A DNA stretch of 64,000 nt, from NCBI RefSeq assembly GCF_026151205.1, contig NC_087080.1, forward strand, positions 4,381,096 through 4,445,095, given 5' to 3'. The stretch comes from Bolinopsis microptera. Lineage: Eukaryota; Ctenophora; Tentaculata; Lobata; Bolinopsidae. The notes under the pieces are model-generated. The model searched no databases. It had not been told where the DNA came from and saw only the letters and a program-made list of their open reading frames with translations. The stretch's first letter is position 1. Each line of letters starts with the position of its first letter. The position numbers and the translations under genes are program-made. This document shows positions 30,350 through 42,599 of the stretch, piece by piece.

Positions 30350-30905
30350 CTAAAAAGAAACTCAAAAGTATTAATTATTATTAATGCAACGACGCGGTTA
30401 AAACGTATTTTAGATCGCCCAGGTCTCTTTATCAGATGTGGTACTACCAGTGGGGAGTTGAACAGAAGTCCGAGATTTCAAAACAGATTACCTGCTGTCA
30501 AGGCCGGTGCTAAAAAGACACATACCGCGCGGCCCAGTCTGTCCAATAACCTAACTTAACTAGCTAACCTGACTAACACGTGTCTTCCTCCGCAAAACCA
30601 TCCATAATCTATTACACTAATTTAATCTAATCTTACACTAATCCTAACGGTTATTTAACACTTATACTAGAATATTCTAAAAGATCTAAAAAGCCTAAAA
30701 TATGACTACGTTAAAACTGCTGCAACCAGCTTACCATATTACACTACGGCTGTCTAGTATGGCCGTATGATGGCCGTATAGTGGCCGTATAGTGGCCGTA
30801 TAGTGGCCGTATAGTGGCCGTATAGTGGCTTGCTGTCAAGGTGCTAAAAAGACACATTCTGCAGACAAATGTGCTGCAGGGGTCTGATATAACCGGCTGT
30901 CTAGC
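30350..30905. repeat. Duplicated block plus second minisatellite
   Basis: 30350-30530 is a diverged copy of parts of 29510-29830. 30756-30829 is a (GGCCGTATAGT)n block, and 30825-30905 again repeats the CTGTCAAGGTGCTAAAAAGAC flank. The whole looks like a duplication of a minisatellite with its flank. Confidence 0.7.
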
Positions 30906-33299
30906 GTGGCCATATTATAATATGGTCACGCCATATTAATAGTGACCGTATTATAGAGGTGATGGCCGTGTAGAGGCTGTATTATAGTGGCCTTATATAG
31001 GCCGTATGATGGCCTAATAGATGCTGTATGGTGACCGTAGCAGGCCTATCGTGACTGTATTCTGGCCCCAAATACTCATATATGACGACCGATCCTAATC
31101 TCCCAATTTCATGGTCTAGTTTTAACGTCCCTTTGTAAAACGCTAGCTTCAACCGATTACACATTCTACAATTAGTTTTCTAGTGCTAACTAACTGCTGT
31201 TCTGGCAGGACTACCTCAAATATCTACACAATCATATACTACTTTATATTTGAGTAAAAAACTGATGCTTCGAGAATTACAGATATCGACAAACTGATGC
31301 TCATTTTGGAGATGAATACAGTAAAATTCGTGTGCCAAAAACAAACAAATTGCTTTCTAGAATCATTACAACCATTAGCACAACTACATGCAAATATGTA
31401 GGTATACTGTACATTTGTAAAATGTACACTGTATGTAGCCAGTATATAGAAACAGCAACGGTAGATAATGCTCTTTAGAGAGTTACCACGATACGACTAG
31501 TAATTACGATATACATTATATATTTTGTACACAGCTTTAAATCGCAATTAGGTGGTTACTGATATACGGCACGAATAAAAAGTAGGGTAGTACAATATAC
31601 ATTATACATTATACCACGTTTTTAACGTATTATTGCAAGTTTAACGTAAAGATAACTTAAAAGTTAAATCTACAACTAATGCAATGTTGAGTAGTAGTAT
31701 TAGTAATCATCCTACACAGTACCACTATACCTATAGACTACTATATAGGGGACCGATATCATATTTCTTACAATTACTCCGATATAATGAATTTAGTCAG
31801 CCGATTCGAAGAAACTTTGCAATATCCCCGGTGTAATTAATTTAGTTGGTAGATGCATTGCAGGTAATTTTCAACACAAGTCTTTAAATTAATTATTTTC
31901 AAGATACACAACGGTACAACGGTTTTTTTGGAATGTGTGCAACCATTATTAAAAAGTTAGAAATGGGTTGTTTCCCTTTTTAGTGAACGTATATGGGAAA
32001 TACGCTTGTATAAGTGAAAATACAGCCAAATTGAACAAAATTACGATGTCAAATATGCACCGTACAAAGCTCACAACTGAAATAATTTTGTCTGGCAGAC
32101 ATAAGATAAATTATGTAATTATTTTCCGGGCCTGTTTTCACAGCATACCGGCATACGGCAAACATGCGCCGATTAAAGTCAATTTCCCTAAATTAGGTCA
32201 CTATATTTACTGGGCTTCTTTTAATACAAACTATTTTGACTAATCTTTAAGTGTAAATAACAAATTTTGGAGTTTATCAAATTCAGATAAATTAGTTAGG
32301 TGACAATGTAATCTAAACGGAAAGCAAATTGTTGGTTAGCTGCAACTTTCGATTACCGTTTTGCCGACATAGATCGAATGTGAAATGATTTTAATTTCAT
32401 AAAATCTGTAAAACTATTGATCCACTTCCAGCTACGGCTCAGATCTCTCTAAAAAAAGTTACAGGCGTGTACGTACTTAGTACTGCTACGTTCAACCCGT
32501 TTAATGCGATCCAATAACACGAATAGACAGGATTTGTGAAGTTTTACTGAATTAAATCATTCTCCTCCGTTCATCGTATACATATTATTTAAGTAATAAA
32601 ATAATAAAACATTATAAGTGCGACAAAAATCAAAAGCTGTGAAATAACGCAGCACGTTCTCGAACAGGACAACTATAAGAAAGTTTGAAAATCATAAAGT
32701 AGATGATATTGAGTGTTTAACAAGTTGTACAGTGCCACGGTGGTAATATCATGCTGCCACACAATGTGCACACGTACTCATCGCGTGTATCTGCATCATG
32801 AGACATCTTGAGCAATGAGCTACTTACCAGTGATATCGTATTGGGAACTTTTGCATGGTAGAGCACAGCAAGGCCGACCGAGACAAAGCTGTTGTTTATG
32901 TTACTGAGGGAAGTCTTATGACGAGCACCTGCATCCGCAACATTCATTGTTCATAATTTACTCCCATTATGATTAATCCAAGTGCTCTGTAAACTTATAG
33001 TTATACGGTAACGACAACAAAGCAGAGACTACAGTATACGGTACAGCTTAAAACACAAATTTACTGCAGCGGTTTCCTTTCCCCAAACTCCACGGTAAAT
33101 TAGTGTTTTACTTTATACGAAAATCTTCAGCGCGACACGAAACCGAGTTAACAATCAAAGATTATTCGCAAAATAATATGCATGTTTTTATGAATATGGA
33201 ATATTCACTACTACAGTTGTGTTTGTACTTTTATAAATTTACGTTAAGCTTGTTGTTGTAATTTTGCTTGGCAAAGAACTACGTATGCTGTACATTGTA
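30906..33299. other. No recognised gene
   Basis: AT-rich. Scattered GTATAGTGGCC-like words lie up to about 31060. Two short frames (31968-32243 + and 32717-32947 -) show no family signature. Confidence 0.5.
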
Positions 33300-33307
33300 C
33301 ATAAATG

Positions 33308-34932
33308 GGGTCTTTTGCGATAGTCAAAACGCGACAACTAGCGCTGGATGGCGACAACTAGCGCTATCCAGCGCTAGTTGTCGCCATCCAGCGCAAGTTG
33401 TCGCTATCCAGCGCTGGATAACGCTGGCCAGCGCAAAATATATATGTTCGATAATTGTCGCTATCCAGCGCTAGTTGTCGCCATCCAGCGCTAGTTGTCG
33501 CCATCCAGCGCTAGTTGTCGCTATCCAGCGCTAGTTGTCGCTGGCTATGCGACACTGTCGCACGCGATAGTTTGCGATGGCCAGCGCAACTGGCCATCGC
33601 AGAAAACAGTTCGATAACTAGCGCTGGATAGCGACAACTAGCGCTGGATAGCGACAACTAGCGCTGGCCAGCGCTGACCAGCGCTAAGCGATAGCCAGCG
33701 CTGGCCAGCGCTGGCCATCGATATTCAGCGCAAAATTTTTGCGCTATTACTCGTCAGCTAGCGCTGGCCAGCGCTAGCCAGCGCTAGTTGTCGCTATCCA
33801 GCGTTAGCCAGCGCTGGCCAGCGCTAGCCAGCGCTAGTTGTCGCTATCCAGCGCTAGCCAGCGCTAGCCAGCGGTAACCAGCGCTAGCCAGCGCAATGTA
33901 TCAAAATCATATACTTGCGATGCCGATATTACTCGGATGATGATTAATCACTTTACACTTGACTGTCACGTGCCTTTTTTAACCCATTCTCTGACTCTAG
34001 CTGGTTCTGAACGACTTAATTTCGAAACCCCAACCCTCTAATTGCTAATCTGATCCCAACCCTAACCCTAACCCAATCCTTAACAAAAACATATGCTGAA
34101 ACCCTAACAATAACGAGAAATTAGACTAACTTCCTTATACGGTCATATCACGTGATCGATACATGTACAGTTTTTCGCCAATATCTCGTCAGGAGAGCAT
34201 TTTAACCCTATGTCATGGGCCCATGGGGGTTGATTCGGAATTAGCGTCCGAAAATACATCGATTGAAGTTGGACACAACCATCGGGGGCCCTTTTAGAAC
34301 AATCTCGAAGATCGACTGTAGAGTGATTTAGCACGCTTGATATTAGTATTACTCGTCAGCCAGCGCAATATAGTTACGATATTACTCGTCAGCTAGCGCT
34401 GGCTAGCGCTGGTTAGCGCTGGCTAGCGCTGGTTAGCGCTGGCTAGCGCTGGTTAGCGCTGGTTAGCGCTAGCTGACGCTAGCTGACGAGTAATAGCGCA
34501 AAAATTTTGCGCTGGATATCGATGGCCAGCGCTGGCCATCGCTGGCTATCGCTTAGCGCTGGCCAGCGCTGGCCAGCGCTAGTTATCGCTATCCAGCGCT
34601 AGTTGTCGCTATCCAGCGCTAGTTATCGAACTGTTTTCTGCGATGGCCAGTTGCGCTGGCCATCACAAACTATCGCGTGCGATAGTGTCGCATAGCCAGC
34701 GACAACTAGCGCTGGATAGCGACAACTAGCGCTGGATGGCGACAACTAGCGCTGGATGGCGACAACTAGCGCTGGATAGCGACAATTATTGAACATATAT
34801 ATTTTGCGCTGGCCAGCGTTATCCAGCGCTGGATAGCGACAACTAGCGCTGGATGGCGACAACTAGCGCTGGATAGCGCTAGTTGTCGCCATCCAGCGCT
34901 AGTTGTCGCGTTTTGACTATCGCAAAAGAACC
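33308..34932. mobile_element. 1.6 kb MITE built of AGCGCT words, 8-bp target duplication
   Basis: The ends are inverted: GGGTCTTTTGCGATAGTC at the left and GACTATCGCAAAAGAACC at the right. CATAAATG flanks both sides (33300-33307 and 34933-34940), a perfect 8-bp duplication. About 590 bp at each end is almost wholly made of AGCGCTGG, AGCGCTAG and CGACAACTAG words in mirror-inverted order. The central 450 bp (33900-34350) is ordinary sequence without a transposase. It is a non-autonomous relative of 52838-53628. The 8-bp duplication suggests hAT or Merlin; the GG start fits Merlin better. Confidence 0.88.
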
Positions 34933-34940
34933 CATAAATG

Positions 34941-35380
34941 ATTCCGATTTTGACATCCTTGGAAAAAAACGAACATATTTTAACAAAGACTTTGACAAAA
35001 TGTAACTGACGGTCTGGAAGAATGAACTAACTCCAATTTTGAATCAAGTCAGGGACAGAACCATTATTCTCCAAAATTATATATATATATGTACATTATA
35101 CATATATATTAAAAGTTGTCTGAATATTGCCTAAGAATTTGTTTTCTAACGAGCTTGATAACACATCGTCATTGGTATTTGACACGTCTGGAGTGATCTA
35201 GAACTCGAAATAAATGTTTTTGATTTACTCGACATTTTCATTATCCATGACTCCGCGCGATGCTTAATGAAGCAGAACCTAGACAGTCAATAAAATGATC
35301 AATCTAAAGTCTGAGAACATCTGTCGTTAGTTTAATTATCACCTCAAATTATACATAAAATATTGATATAATTGGTGCTT
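34941..35380. other. No gene seen
   Basis: AT-rich spacer between the AGCGCT element and the first dispersed-repeat copy. A short TATATA tract lies near 35080-35110. Confidence 0.5.
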
Positions 35381-36173
35381 TAGGGCCTGTCGTGATATCA
35401 TGGATCGCTTAGGTTCCAACAGGATCTGGCAGTCCTCATAACTCTGCGGCCTCTTATATGTATCGTCATCTCACACAACTCCTTAAGAATCTTATAAATT
35501 TGGCATGTGAAAATGTGCAGCCTTCCAGACATTGATTGGGACAACGAGGTGTCGTACGTCACCTCAAGATCGGGTAACAGGGAGCTGACCAGGCCAGAAC
35601 CCAGTTGATTGGGTCTGAGGTCACGTGATTATGAGCCTGAGGTCACGTGACTATGACGTCACCAGAGCTCCTTCTCTGTTTCCCGCTCATTGGACCAGGT
35701 CAGCTTGCATGATTGTGAATGTGAGTGTAAGACAGCTGTACTGTAATTTATATCTAATTGAATGTTAGTGAACTGGAAGTGGAGCAGCTATATAAGGACA
35801 GCTGTGCTGATCATATTTGGTCTCAACATTCCTCCTTGTCTGCTTACTTGTATCTGTAGTCTCGTAGTTTAAGCGTAGTTAAACTGTGATGCACCCTGTA
35901 AAAACTAAAAGAGCGATGATTGTTTAGTTCATATGATCCAAATTGTTAAATTTAAATTTGTAATTAATGTTCAAGTAAAAGAAGGCCGTTCTAAATAAGA
36001 ATTTCGCTGTAGTTTGTTTGTATCAATATACCTTGATGGCTTGTATCAAGATATAACTTATAGTATTGTAGTTGAACTGTGCTACACTTTAGTCTGAAGA
36101 TAAAATTCCGATATTCTTTGGCGTTAAAAAAATTCCGAATCTTATGGAAGTAAGAATTTCCAATGTGTCTTAC
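35381..36173 (+). repeat. Dispersed repeat family R, copy 1
   Basis: Starts TAGGGCCTGTCGTGATATCA and is about 0.8 kb. It includes CACGTGA/TGACGTCA words, a TATATAAGG box near 35790 and the end block TAAGAATTTCCAATGTGTCTTA. It is colinear with copy 2 at 39179-40040. Partial inverted copies lie at 41411-41799 and 54231-54937. The promoter-like content suggests an LTR or MITE, but no matching TIR, TG..CA ends or target duplication was established. Confidence 0.85.
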
Positions 36174-36502
36174 TGGACAAAGACACAAATAAGTGTGTCT
36201 TTATTTGTAAAGCTTTCCTCAATACATATGCAGTTTATTGAACAAAATAAACAGTGAAATAAGAGATTGATAATTTATAATCTTGAAAACTAAAAGAATC
36301 TGTTTTTATCTAAAGACCAACAATATGCAGGAACGATATGAAATTAAAGGGTAAAATACTGAAAACCAACAAAAAACTAGTTCATGAATTTATTGGTTAG
36401 AAGATAAGCTATACTGTCAACCTAGCACTACAGCTTGCAAACTATATATTCAAAAACTTAAACACTATTTTATGCTTTCCGTAAGATTTCCATACAAATT
36501 AA
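36174..36502. other. 3' flank of the prolyl 4-hydroxylase gene
   Basis: AT-rich. A TTTATT at about 36199-36204 would be an AATAAA poly(A) signal on the gene's strand. Confidence 0.4.
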
Positions 36503-38299
36503 TCAAACAGTATACTTCCCGTTGTATAGTTTTGATTCTTTTTCTCGTTTGAATTGCTGTACATCACAAGGGCGAGTGAAGATCTGATCGTTATGGTGGA
36601 ACCACTTGTTCATGACCCACTTCGTACCGGCTAAAACAGGACAACCAGCATGCCGGGTGATCAGGTCGGGATCACCGTTTGGTAAAATATTGTACCAAAA
36701 TGCTGCTGAATTCTTTTTAGCAACTAACCTGGCACCACTATCCGTAAATATTGTAGCACCTCCTGCATCTGGTTCACGTAAGTACACCAATATGGTGGCT
36801 GTGCGATCCAACATGGTGGCTGTGATATTACCTGACACAGTTGGGTTACGCTTCTGAACTTCCTGACCGTAGAGAGTACTCATATCGTAGTGTGGTTCAT
36901 ATTGACCCCCCATACCATAGTTATTGACCTGCTGAGGTTCAGCATACTCATGACTCAGTTCAGTTGCATCTTCCATTCTGCGATTCACCCTGCGAACAAT
37001 CTGTTCCTTGTCTTTAGCTAAGTTATCGTATAACCAAGCTGTCTTACTTACTCTGTTCTCGGTACTTTCTCCTTTTCCTGTACTCTTGTTATAGACAGTA
37101 GCTCGTCGCAGGAGGGGTTTAGCAAGGCCTATCAGGATGTCTGATTCTTCATCATTAATAATGTCATGAAATAGTAAGATACGGGGAGACGGCCATGCAA
37201 CTTCAACCTTAATTGGTTTTAAATAGCTCCTAGGCGTATTCTGCTTGTAATAACATGTGAGTCCGTCTACCTGTTTCTTCATCTTTGGAGTGAGAGGTGG
37301 ATTTTCCTTACACATTTTCCTATATTTCTTCATCCTTCTTACTCGATTTGTGTTGAATTTGTCCTGTATGTCATTCTCAATGTCCTCCCATGTCAAGACT
37401 GTCTCGTCTGCTCCCGGATATAATTTAGGAATAAACGTCACCTCCACTTCCTCTTCTTCTACTTCACCAAGATTCACTAAAGGTTCAGAAATAACACTTC
37501 TCTTGCTTGTAGATTGATCTTTAATATGTCTTTCTTTCCTGATGATATTAAAGTGTTCCAAGTTTCCCAAAATGCGTTGGTCATGAGGGTAGTGAACTAA
37601 AATGTCAGCTGTTACCTCAATGGCATGCTGTATTTCTCCAGCCTTGTATAAACAATATGAGAAATAGTCTGCAATTTCAAACCACATAGTTGAAGTGGGG
37701 GGATTGTATTGCTTAAGGGTTTGTATTTGGTAATATGCTTGCTGTGCCCAACCTGCACACTTAAACCACTGTTCACTTTCGTAGGCAGTTTTTACAAATA
37801 ACAGAAGAGCTTTCTCGTTTAAAGGTTCTCCCCTGCCAGAACCCTCTTCAGGAACTAAAGGGTCCCCTCTAGAGAAGTGACTTGCTTTAATTTTGTAAAT
37901 ATCCTGAAGACGGTGTATAGCCTTTATTGCTCCATCGACATCCTCCTGTCCAGGAAAGAATTGTTTGTATTCTCTGAATACTGAAGATAGGTCTTCGTTT
38001 CTACTCTTTGTCCATTTTTCTAGGTTATTCCAATATGCAACGAATCTGTGTATTACATTAAACTGATTGGTAGGATAGCTTATGTAATTGTCACCAGGAT
38101 CCGTGTAGTCTTTACCGTTCTCAACATGCTGATTAAACCTTTCCAAAGTGTCGAGTCGTTCTCTTTCATTGTGAATATATTCAGAGAGCAATGTCACCAA
38201 ATGATCTTCTATCTTATTGGCGTTTCTAAGGTCCTCATAAGAGCTGAAAACCTCACAGGTTGCTTTCCAATATAGGATTGACAGAAGAAAGAGTAGCAT
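36503..38299 (-). CDS. Prolyl 4-hydroxylase subunit alpha, intronless
   Basis: This ER-lumen Fe(II)/2-oxoglutarate dioxygenase makes 4-hydroxyproline in collagen-like chains. The ATG is at 38299 and the protein has 598 aa, somewhat longer than the usual ~530. A signal peptide (residues 1-16, ending KATCEV) is followed by the dimerisation/N-terminal region. A TPR-like peptide-binding domain lies near 165-255 (ALLLFVKTAYESEQW, WFEIADYFSYCLYKAGE), with an acidic linker near 285-310. The catalytic domain starts near 385. Iron ligands are His470 and Asp472 in YEPHYD and His550 in ITRHAGCPVL; the 2-oxoglutarate-binding Lys is K560 in AGTKWVMNKW. Spacing of the last His and Lys (10) equals that of human P4HA1. 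No ER-retention tail is expected on the alpha chain. The single exon in an intron-rich locus suggests a retrocopy, but the frame is fully intact. It lies between two direct copies of repeat family R. Confidence 0.96.
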   Translation of the reverse strand: MLLFLLSILYWKATCEVFSSYEDLRNANKIEDHLVTLLSEYIHNERERLDTLERFNQHVENGKDYTDPGDNYISYPTNQFNVIHRFVAYWNNLEKWTKSRNEDLSSVFREYKQFFPGQEDVDGAIKAIHRLQDIYKIKASHFSRGDPLVPEEGSGRGEPLNEKALLLFVKTAYESEQWFKCAGWAQQAYYQIQTLKQYNPPTSTMWFEIADYFSYCLYKAGEIQHAIEVTADILVHYPHDQRILGNLEHFNIIRKERHIKDQSTSKRSVISEPLVNLGEVEEEEVEVTFIPKLYPGADETVLTWEDIENDIQDKFNTNRVRRMKKYRKMCKENPPLTPKMKKQVDGLTCYYKQNTPRSYLKPIKVEVAWPSPRILLFHDIINDEESDILIGLAKPLLRRATVYNKSTGKGESTENRVSKTAWLYDNLAKDKEQIVRRVNRRMEDATELSHEYAEPQQVNNYGMGGQYEPHYDMSTLYGQEVQKRNPTVSGNITATMLDRTATILVYLREPDAGGATIFTDSGARLVAKKNSAAFWYNILPNGDPDLITRHAGCPVLAGTKWVMNKWFHHNDQIFTRPCDVQQFKREKESKLYNGKYTV

Positions 38300-39178
38300 G
38301 CTACCTTTGTGTTAAACCGCTGTTAATGGTTTAAAATAAAAGTATGGCGTTATGAAAGCTATGGCAACAAGCATTGGCTAATTAAAAGTTGAGATGCTGA
38401 ACGCACTTGGAGTTTTATTCGATGTAGTTTCGGTCAACAAAATATATTAGAGATATATAATGAAATTGAACTTCACCAAAACGTCTTTGCTAAGAAGCTA
38501 CAGGTGATATCTTAAATTTGGTAAAAGCGTATCAGGTGAACTGTAGACTGTGTTAAAATAATTTCATTTAGCTAGTGTTGGCCAAATTTAATGTTAATTT
38601 CACAACTCTTCAATTCAAGTAACTAATCAAAAGTCATAAAAGTAGCTCAGGAGATATATTTATTTATTTTAGAATTATTAGCTGTGGTGATTCTGTAAAA
38701 TCAACATTCTAGCATCTTTAGCTATCTTGGAGCTATCATTAGAGCAAGTAAATTAAAAAAGCTGAAGCCTATGGGCAACCTCACTTTACCTCATTTTACC
38801 TCATCCCAATTTTGCCCTTTTTGGCTGCCCAAATGAGGTAAAATGAGGTAAATTTTGGCAATTTTATCTCAGTCCCTAAACGTCCCAGAGACTTGAATTT
38901 TAGTTTAAAATAACTGCAAAAGCCACATTTATATGCAAGTCATAAAGCAATATAATGTCTCCAGTGCTTTGTTTAAAAGATATCGACAAAAACTGTCTCA
39001 GCGGGCCAAAAATAGCACTCGATTTTGGTAACTCGAGCTAGGAAGGTCTTAGGGACTCGAATCTTAGCTTAAAACAACCGCAAAAGTCACAATTATCTAC
39101 ACAATTATCTACAACTTAAGAAGCAATTTAAGCTCTCAATGGTCAATGCTTATTTGTAGAGATATCGACAAAAATCAG
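38300..39178. other. Prolyl 4-hydroxylase upstream region with repeats
   Basis: Contains a short inverted pair around 38785-38855 (TTTACCTCATTTTACCTCAT and its complement). At 38870-39175 there are two degenerate units (CCACATTTATATGCAAGTC, AGGAAGGTCTTAGGGACTC, CAACTTAAGAAGCAA) that resemble the units inside the 4935-8706 foldback arms. The core promoter is not obvious. Confidence 0.55.
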
Positions 39179-40040
39179 TAGGGCCTGTTGTGATATCATG
39201 GATCGCTAAGGTTCCACCAGGATCTGGTAGTCCTCATAATTGTGCGGCCTCTATGTACCGGCATGAGCATCTAGCACAACTCCTTAAAAATCTTCTGAAT
39301 TTGGCATGTGAAAATTTGCAGCCTTCCAGACATTGATTGGGACAACGAGGTGTCGTACGTCACCTCAAGATCGGGTAACAGGGGGCTGACCAGATCATAT
39401 CCCAGTTGATTGGGTCTGAGGTGATTATGAGCCTGAGGTCACGTGACTATGACGTCACCAGAGCTTGTTCTCCGTTTCCCGCTCATCAGACCAGGTGAGC
39501 TTGCATGCTTGTGAATGTATGTGAATGTGAGTGTAAGTTCAGCTGTACTGTAGTTTATATCTAATTACCCCCCAAAGAACTTAAACTGAAAGAGAACTGA
39601 ATGTTAGTGAACTGGAAGTGGAGCAGTTGTACAAGGACAGCTGTGCTGATCATATTTTGTCTCAACATTCCTCCTCCTCAACATTCCTATCCAACATTCC
39701 TCCTGTAGTCTTGTAGTTTAAGCGTAGTTAAACTTTGATGCACAGTTTAACTATAACGCACATAAAAGAGCGAGAATTGTTTAGTTCATATGATCCAAAT
39801 TGTTAAATTTCAATTTGTAAATGTTCAAGTAAAAGAAGGCCGTTCTAAATAAGAATTTCACTGTAGTTTGTTTGTATCAAGGACAATATACCTTGCTGGC
39901 TTGTATCAAGATATCAAGATATAACTTATAGTATGGTAGTTGAACTGTGCTACACTTCAGTCTGAAGATAAAATTCCGATATTCTTCGGCGTTAAAAAAA
40001 TTCCGAATATTATGGAAGTAAGAATTTCCAATATGTCTTA
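39179..40040 (+). repeat. Dispersed repeat family R, copy 2
   Basis: Colinear with copy 1, with a similar start (TAGGGCCTGTTGTGATATCA) and end (TTCCAATATGTCTTA), and small indels. Together the two copies bracket the prolyl 4-hydroxylase gene in direct orientation. Confidence 0.85.
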
Positions 40041-41410
40041 TCGAAAGTGAGTGAGAGAAACACTTCACACTTGTGGCAATTTTATTTACTGATCCTTTTA
40101 TTTGTTAAGCTATCCTCAATACATATGCAGTTACAAAGTGTGATAACCGTTTCAACAGGGGTCGAATTCACAAAAATAACGTAAACCACTGATTTAAAAT
40201 CAGGTCTGCAGATGGATCAGAAAGGTTATTGAAAAGTGATAACTGTTGATATGGGTAAGAGCATACCTTACACTGCCTAAAAAACTGTGGCCGGTACAAA
40301 TGCATGCTAATGATAGATTAAAAGGTACTGTTGGAACAATGTTTGAAAAGTCAAGTATCTTTTTTATTTTATAACGCGGTTTTTTAAGACTGCGTGATAT
40401 TAGCTACTATATATTAAAAAGTATAATTGTACAATGTACAACTTGTATCCGAAGTTAATTTAAATTTTTGCAATATATGATAGTAGAAAAGATTTTGCCT
40501 TGAATGTTTTTCGAAAAAATTATATCTTAATCTGCACTTCTCTTATGAAGTTAAAATTTAAGGACAACAAAAAAGTATGAAGAACTGCAAACTGGCACTG
40601 AAGGACAAAGGATTAGAATTAGAAATGCGCGGTCTATCAATCTATCATAGAAATTGTAAGTCTATTGTTATTGAAGTGTAAAGTTGACAACTGTTGCAGC
40701 TTCTCAGGAATTTGTCTATTGTTTTTGAAGTTTAAAGTTGACAACTATTGCAGTATCTCAGGAGATATTGACGTTGTTCTACAGTCCAGGTCAATCAATC
40801 CAACCGGCATAATTAGTATTGATGTGGAATTCAAGGGGGAGGACTCGATAAGTAACACAAAGTGACGGTTGGTTTCATACCATATCCTTCGTATGTTTCA
40901 ATTTCATCCCGAGAGATCGACTAAATTTAAGATGATCCCCTTTTTGCAACCTCTGTCATGAAAATTGCTAATATAACAGAATATGTAGTGCACTAAGGAC
41001 TGGCGGTTGCTTTAAATCAATGGTTGACGCTATTTTCGTTGTCAACCGCCGCTCCTGTCTATTGATTGCTGATGATGATCAGGAATACATGACGTATCAT
41101 TACGATGATTATTGGTCACTCGAAATCGACCCGTTAAGAATGCAATGTAGGTGTGATGGTTTTTTCTGCGTATTTGTTACCTGTTATTAATAAATCAAAA
41201 GTATCAAAATGTTGATTGTATTGGTAAAACATGGGTTTTAAAGCATAGCCATAAGGAGGCATTGTTGTGTTCTGAAACCAAGTTTAATCGATTTCTCGTG
41301 CAATTTTAGGTCAGGAATAGTCATCAAAATAAGTTTATGATAAGGTCGATATTTTGGTAAATTTCTAGCTTTCTGTAAGAAAATAAATCTGCGTTTCTAT
41401 AGAGGGTAAT
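40041..41410. other. No recognised gene; one tandem duplication
   Basis: At 40660-40765 a block of about 57 bp (TCTATTGTTATTGAAGTGTA through the CTCAGGA end) is duplicated once with substitutions. Otherwise AT-rich, with no supported frame. Confidence 0.5.
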
Positions 41411-41799
41411 TAGATATAAACTACAGTATAGCTCTACTTACACTCACATTCACAAGCATGCAAGCAAACCTGGTCCAATGAGCGACAAACGGAGAACAAG
41501 CTCTGGTGACGTCATAGTCACGTGATCTCAGGCTCATAATCAGATTAATCACGTGACCTCGGACCCAATCAACTGGGTTATGACCTGGTCAGCTCCCTGT
41601 TACCCGTTCTTGAGGTGACGTACGACACCTCGTTGACCCAATCGATGCCTGGAAGGCTGCACATTTTCACATGCCAAATTCATAAGATTCTTAAGGAGTT
41701 GTGGCCGTGCGAGATAACGATACATAGAGGCCGCAGAATTATGAGGACTACCAAATCCTGGTGGAACCTAAGCGATCCATGATATCACGACAGGTCCTA
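41411..41799 (-). repeat. Dispersed repeat family R, copy 3 (partial, inverted)
   Basis: Reverse orientation, covering the TAGGGCCTGTCGTGATATC end to the TACACTCACATTC region. It holds two CACGTGA words and GTGACGTCATAG. Confidence 0.85.
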
Positions 41800-42599
41800 T
41801 TCTAATGAAACAAGAAATTTAATTTTAGCAAATTTTACAGAATCAACAAATTTATAACAATGAAAATATAATGCTCATCTGGAGTATGACTTTCTGGCCT
41901 TGACTGCTAATTAGGTTGTACTAAACGGACAGGCAACTAACGGGGCAAGGAAAGTGCGGGCTTGAAAGGTTTTGCACACACCGAAACGTTAGTCCAGATG
42001 AGTTTTTGGAGACAAGGCTCTTACTTGAACCAGATACAAATTGTTGGGACAAATAAAGTGTTGTTACTAAGGATTGCAGTCTTGTTGAAACAGAACTTTT
42101 TCTATGTGTGAGAAAGTTTTTATTTTATCAAAACATTCTCACACATACTTTACTCACAGGACAAGACTTGGAAAACACTAGCCTAGGGGAAATTAGTTTA
42201 GATGTGTGTGGCCAGCCAGTTTTAATTTTTGGAAAATAATTATTTTAAAAAAGCGTTGGGGTTAAAATGTTAAATATTTTGGTTGATCTAGTATTGTGGT
42301 TGTCAGGTGGGTCTGCCTGACAGATAAGTAGGCAGGGCTTCCTTGTCGAACATGTGTAACCCTTATGTAGGGATATTGGAGCACGGAATTTAAATATCTT
42401 GTAGAGCTCGAGATAACAGTATAGAGATTTTGGATATTATTATGCTTGAATATCGGTTTAGTGTGCTCTTTTATGAACAATTTTTGGTCAAGTTTCTGGT
42501 GTCCTATAGGCCTAATACGAGCACAAGTCTTAAACTTATCAAGGTATTCCAGCCTATCAGTATCACCGGACAGTACCCTGAGCAGTAAATAGTGAGCTT
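41800..42599. other. No recognised gene
   Basis: AT-rich. The two frames of 70-95 codons near the right edge belong in part to the PHD-like fragment listed separately. Confidence 0.4.

Noticed and set aside
32717-32947. 76-codon minus frame ending CTLCGSMILPPWHCTTC
   Set aside because: Two CxxC pairs could be a zinc finger, but there is no known family pattern and no supporting splice structure or neighbour.
34055-34082. CCCTAACCCTAACCC, telomere-like
   Set aside because: Only two to three units inside the centre of a MITE; too short for an interstitial telomere claim.
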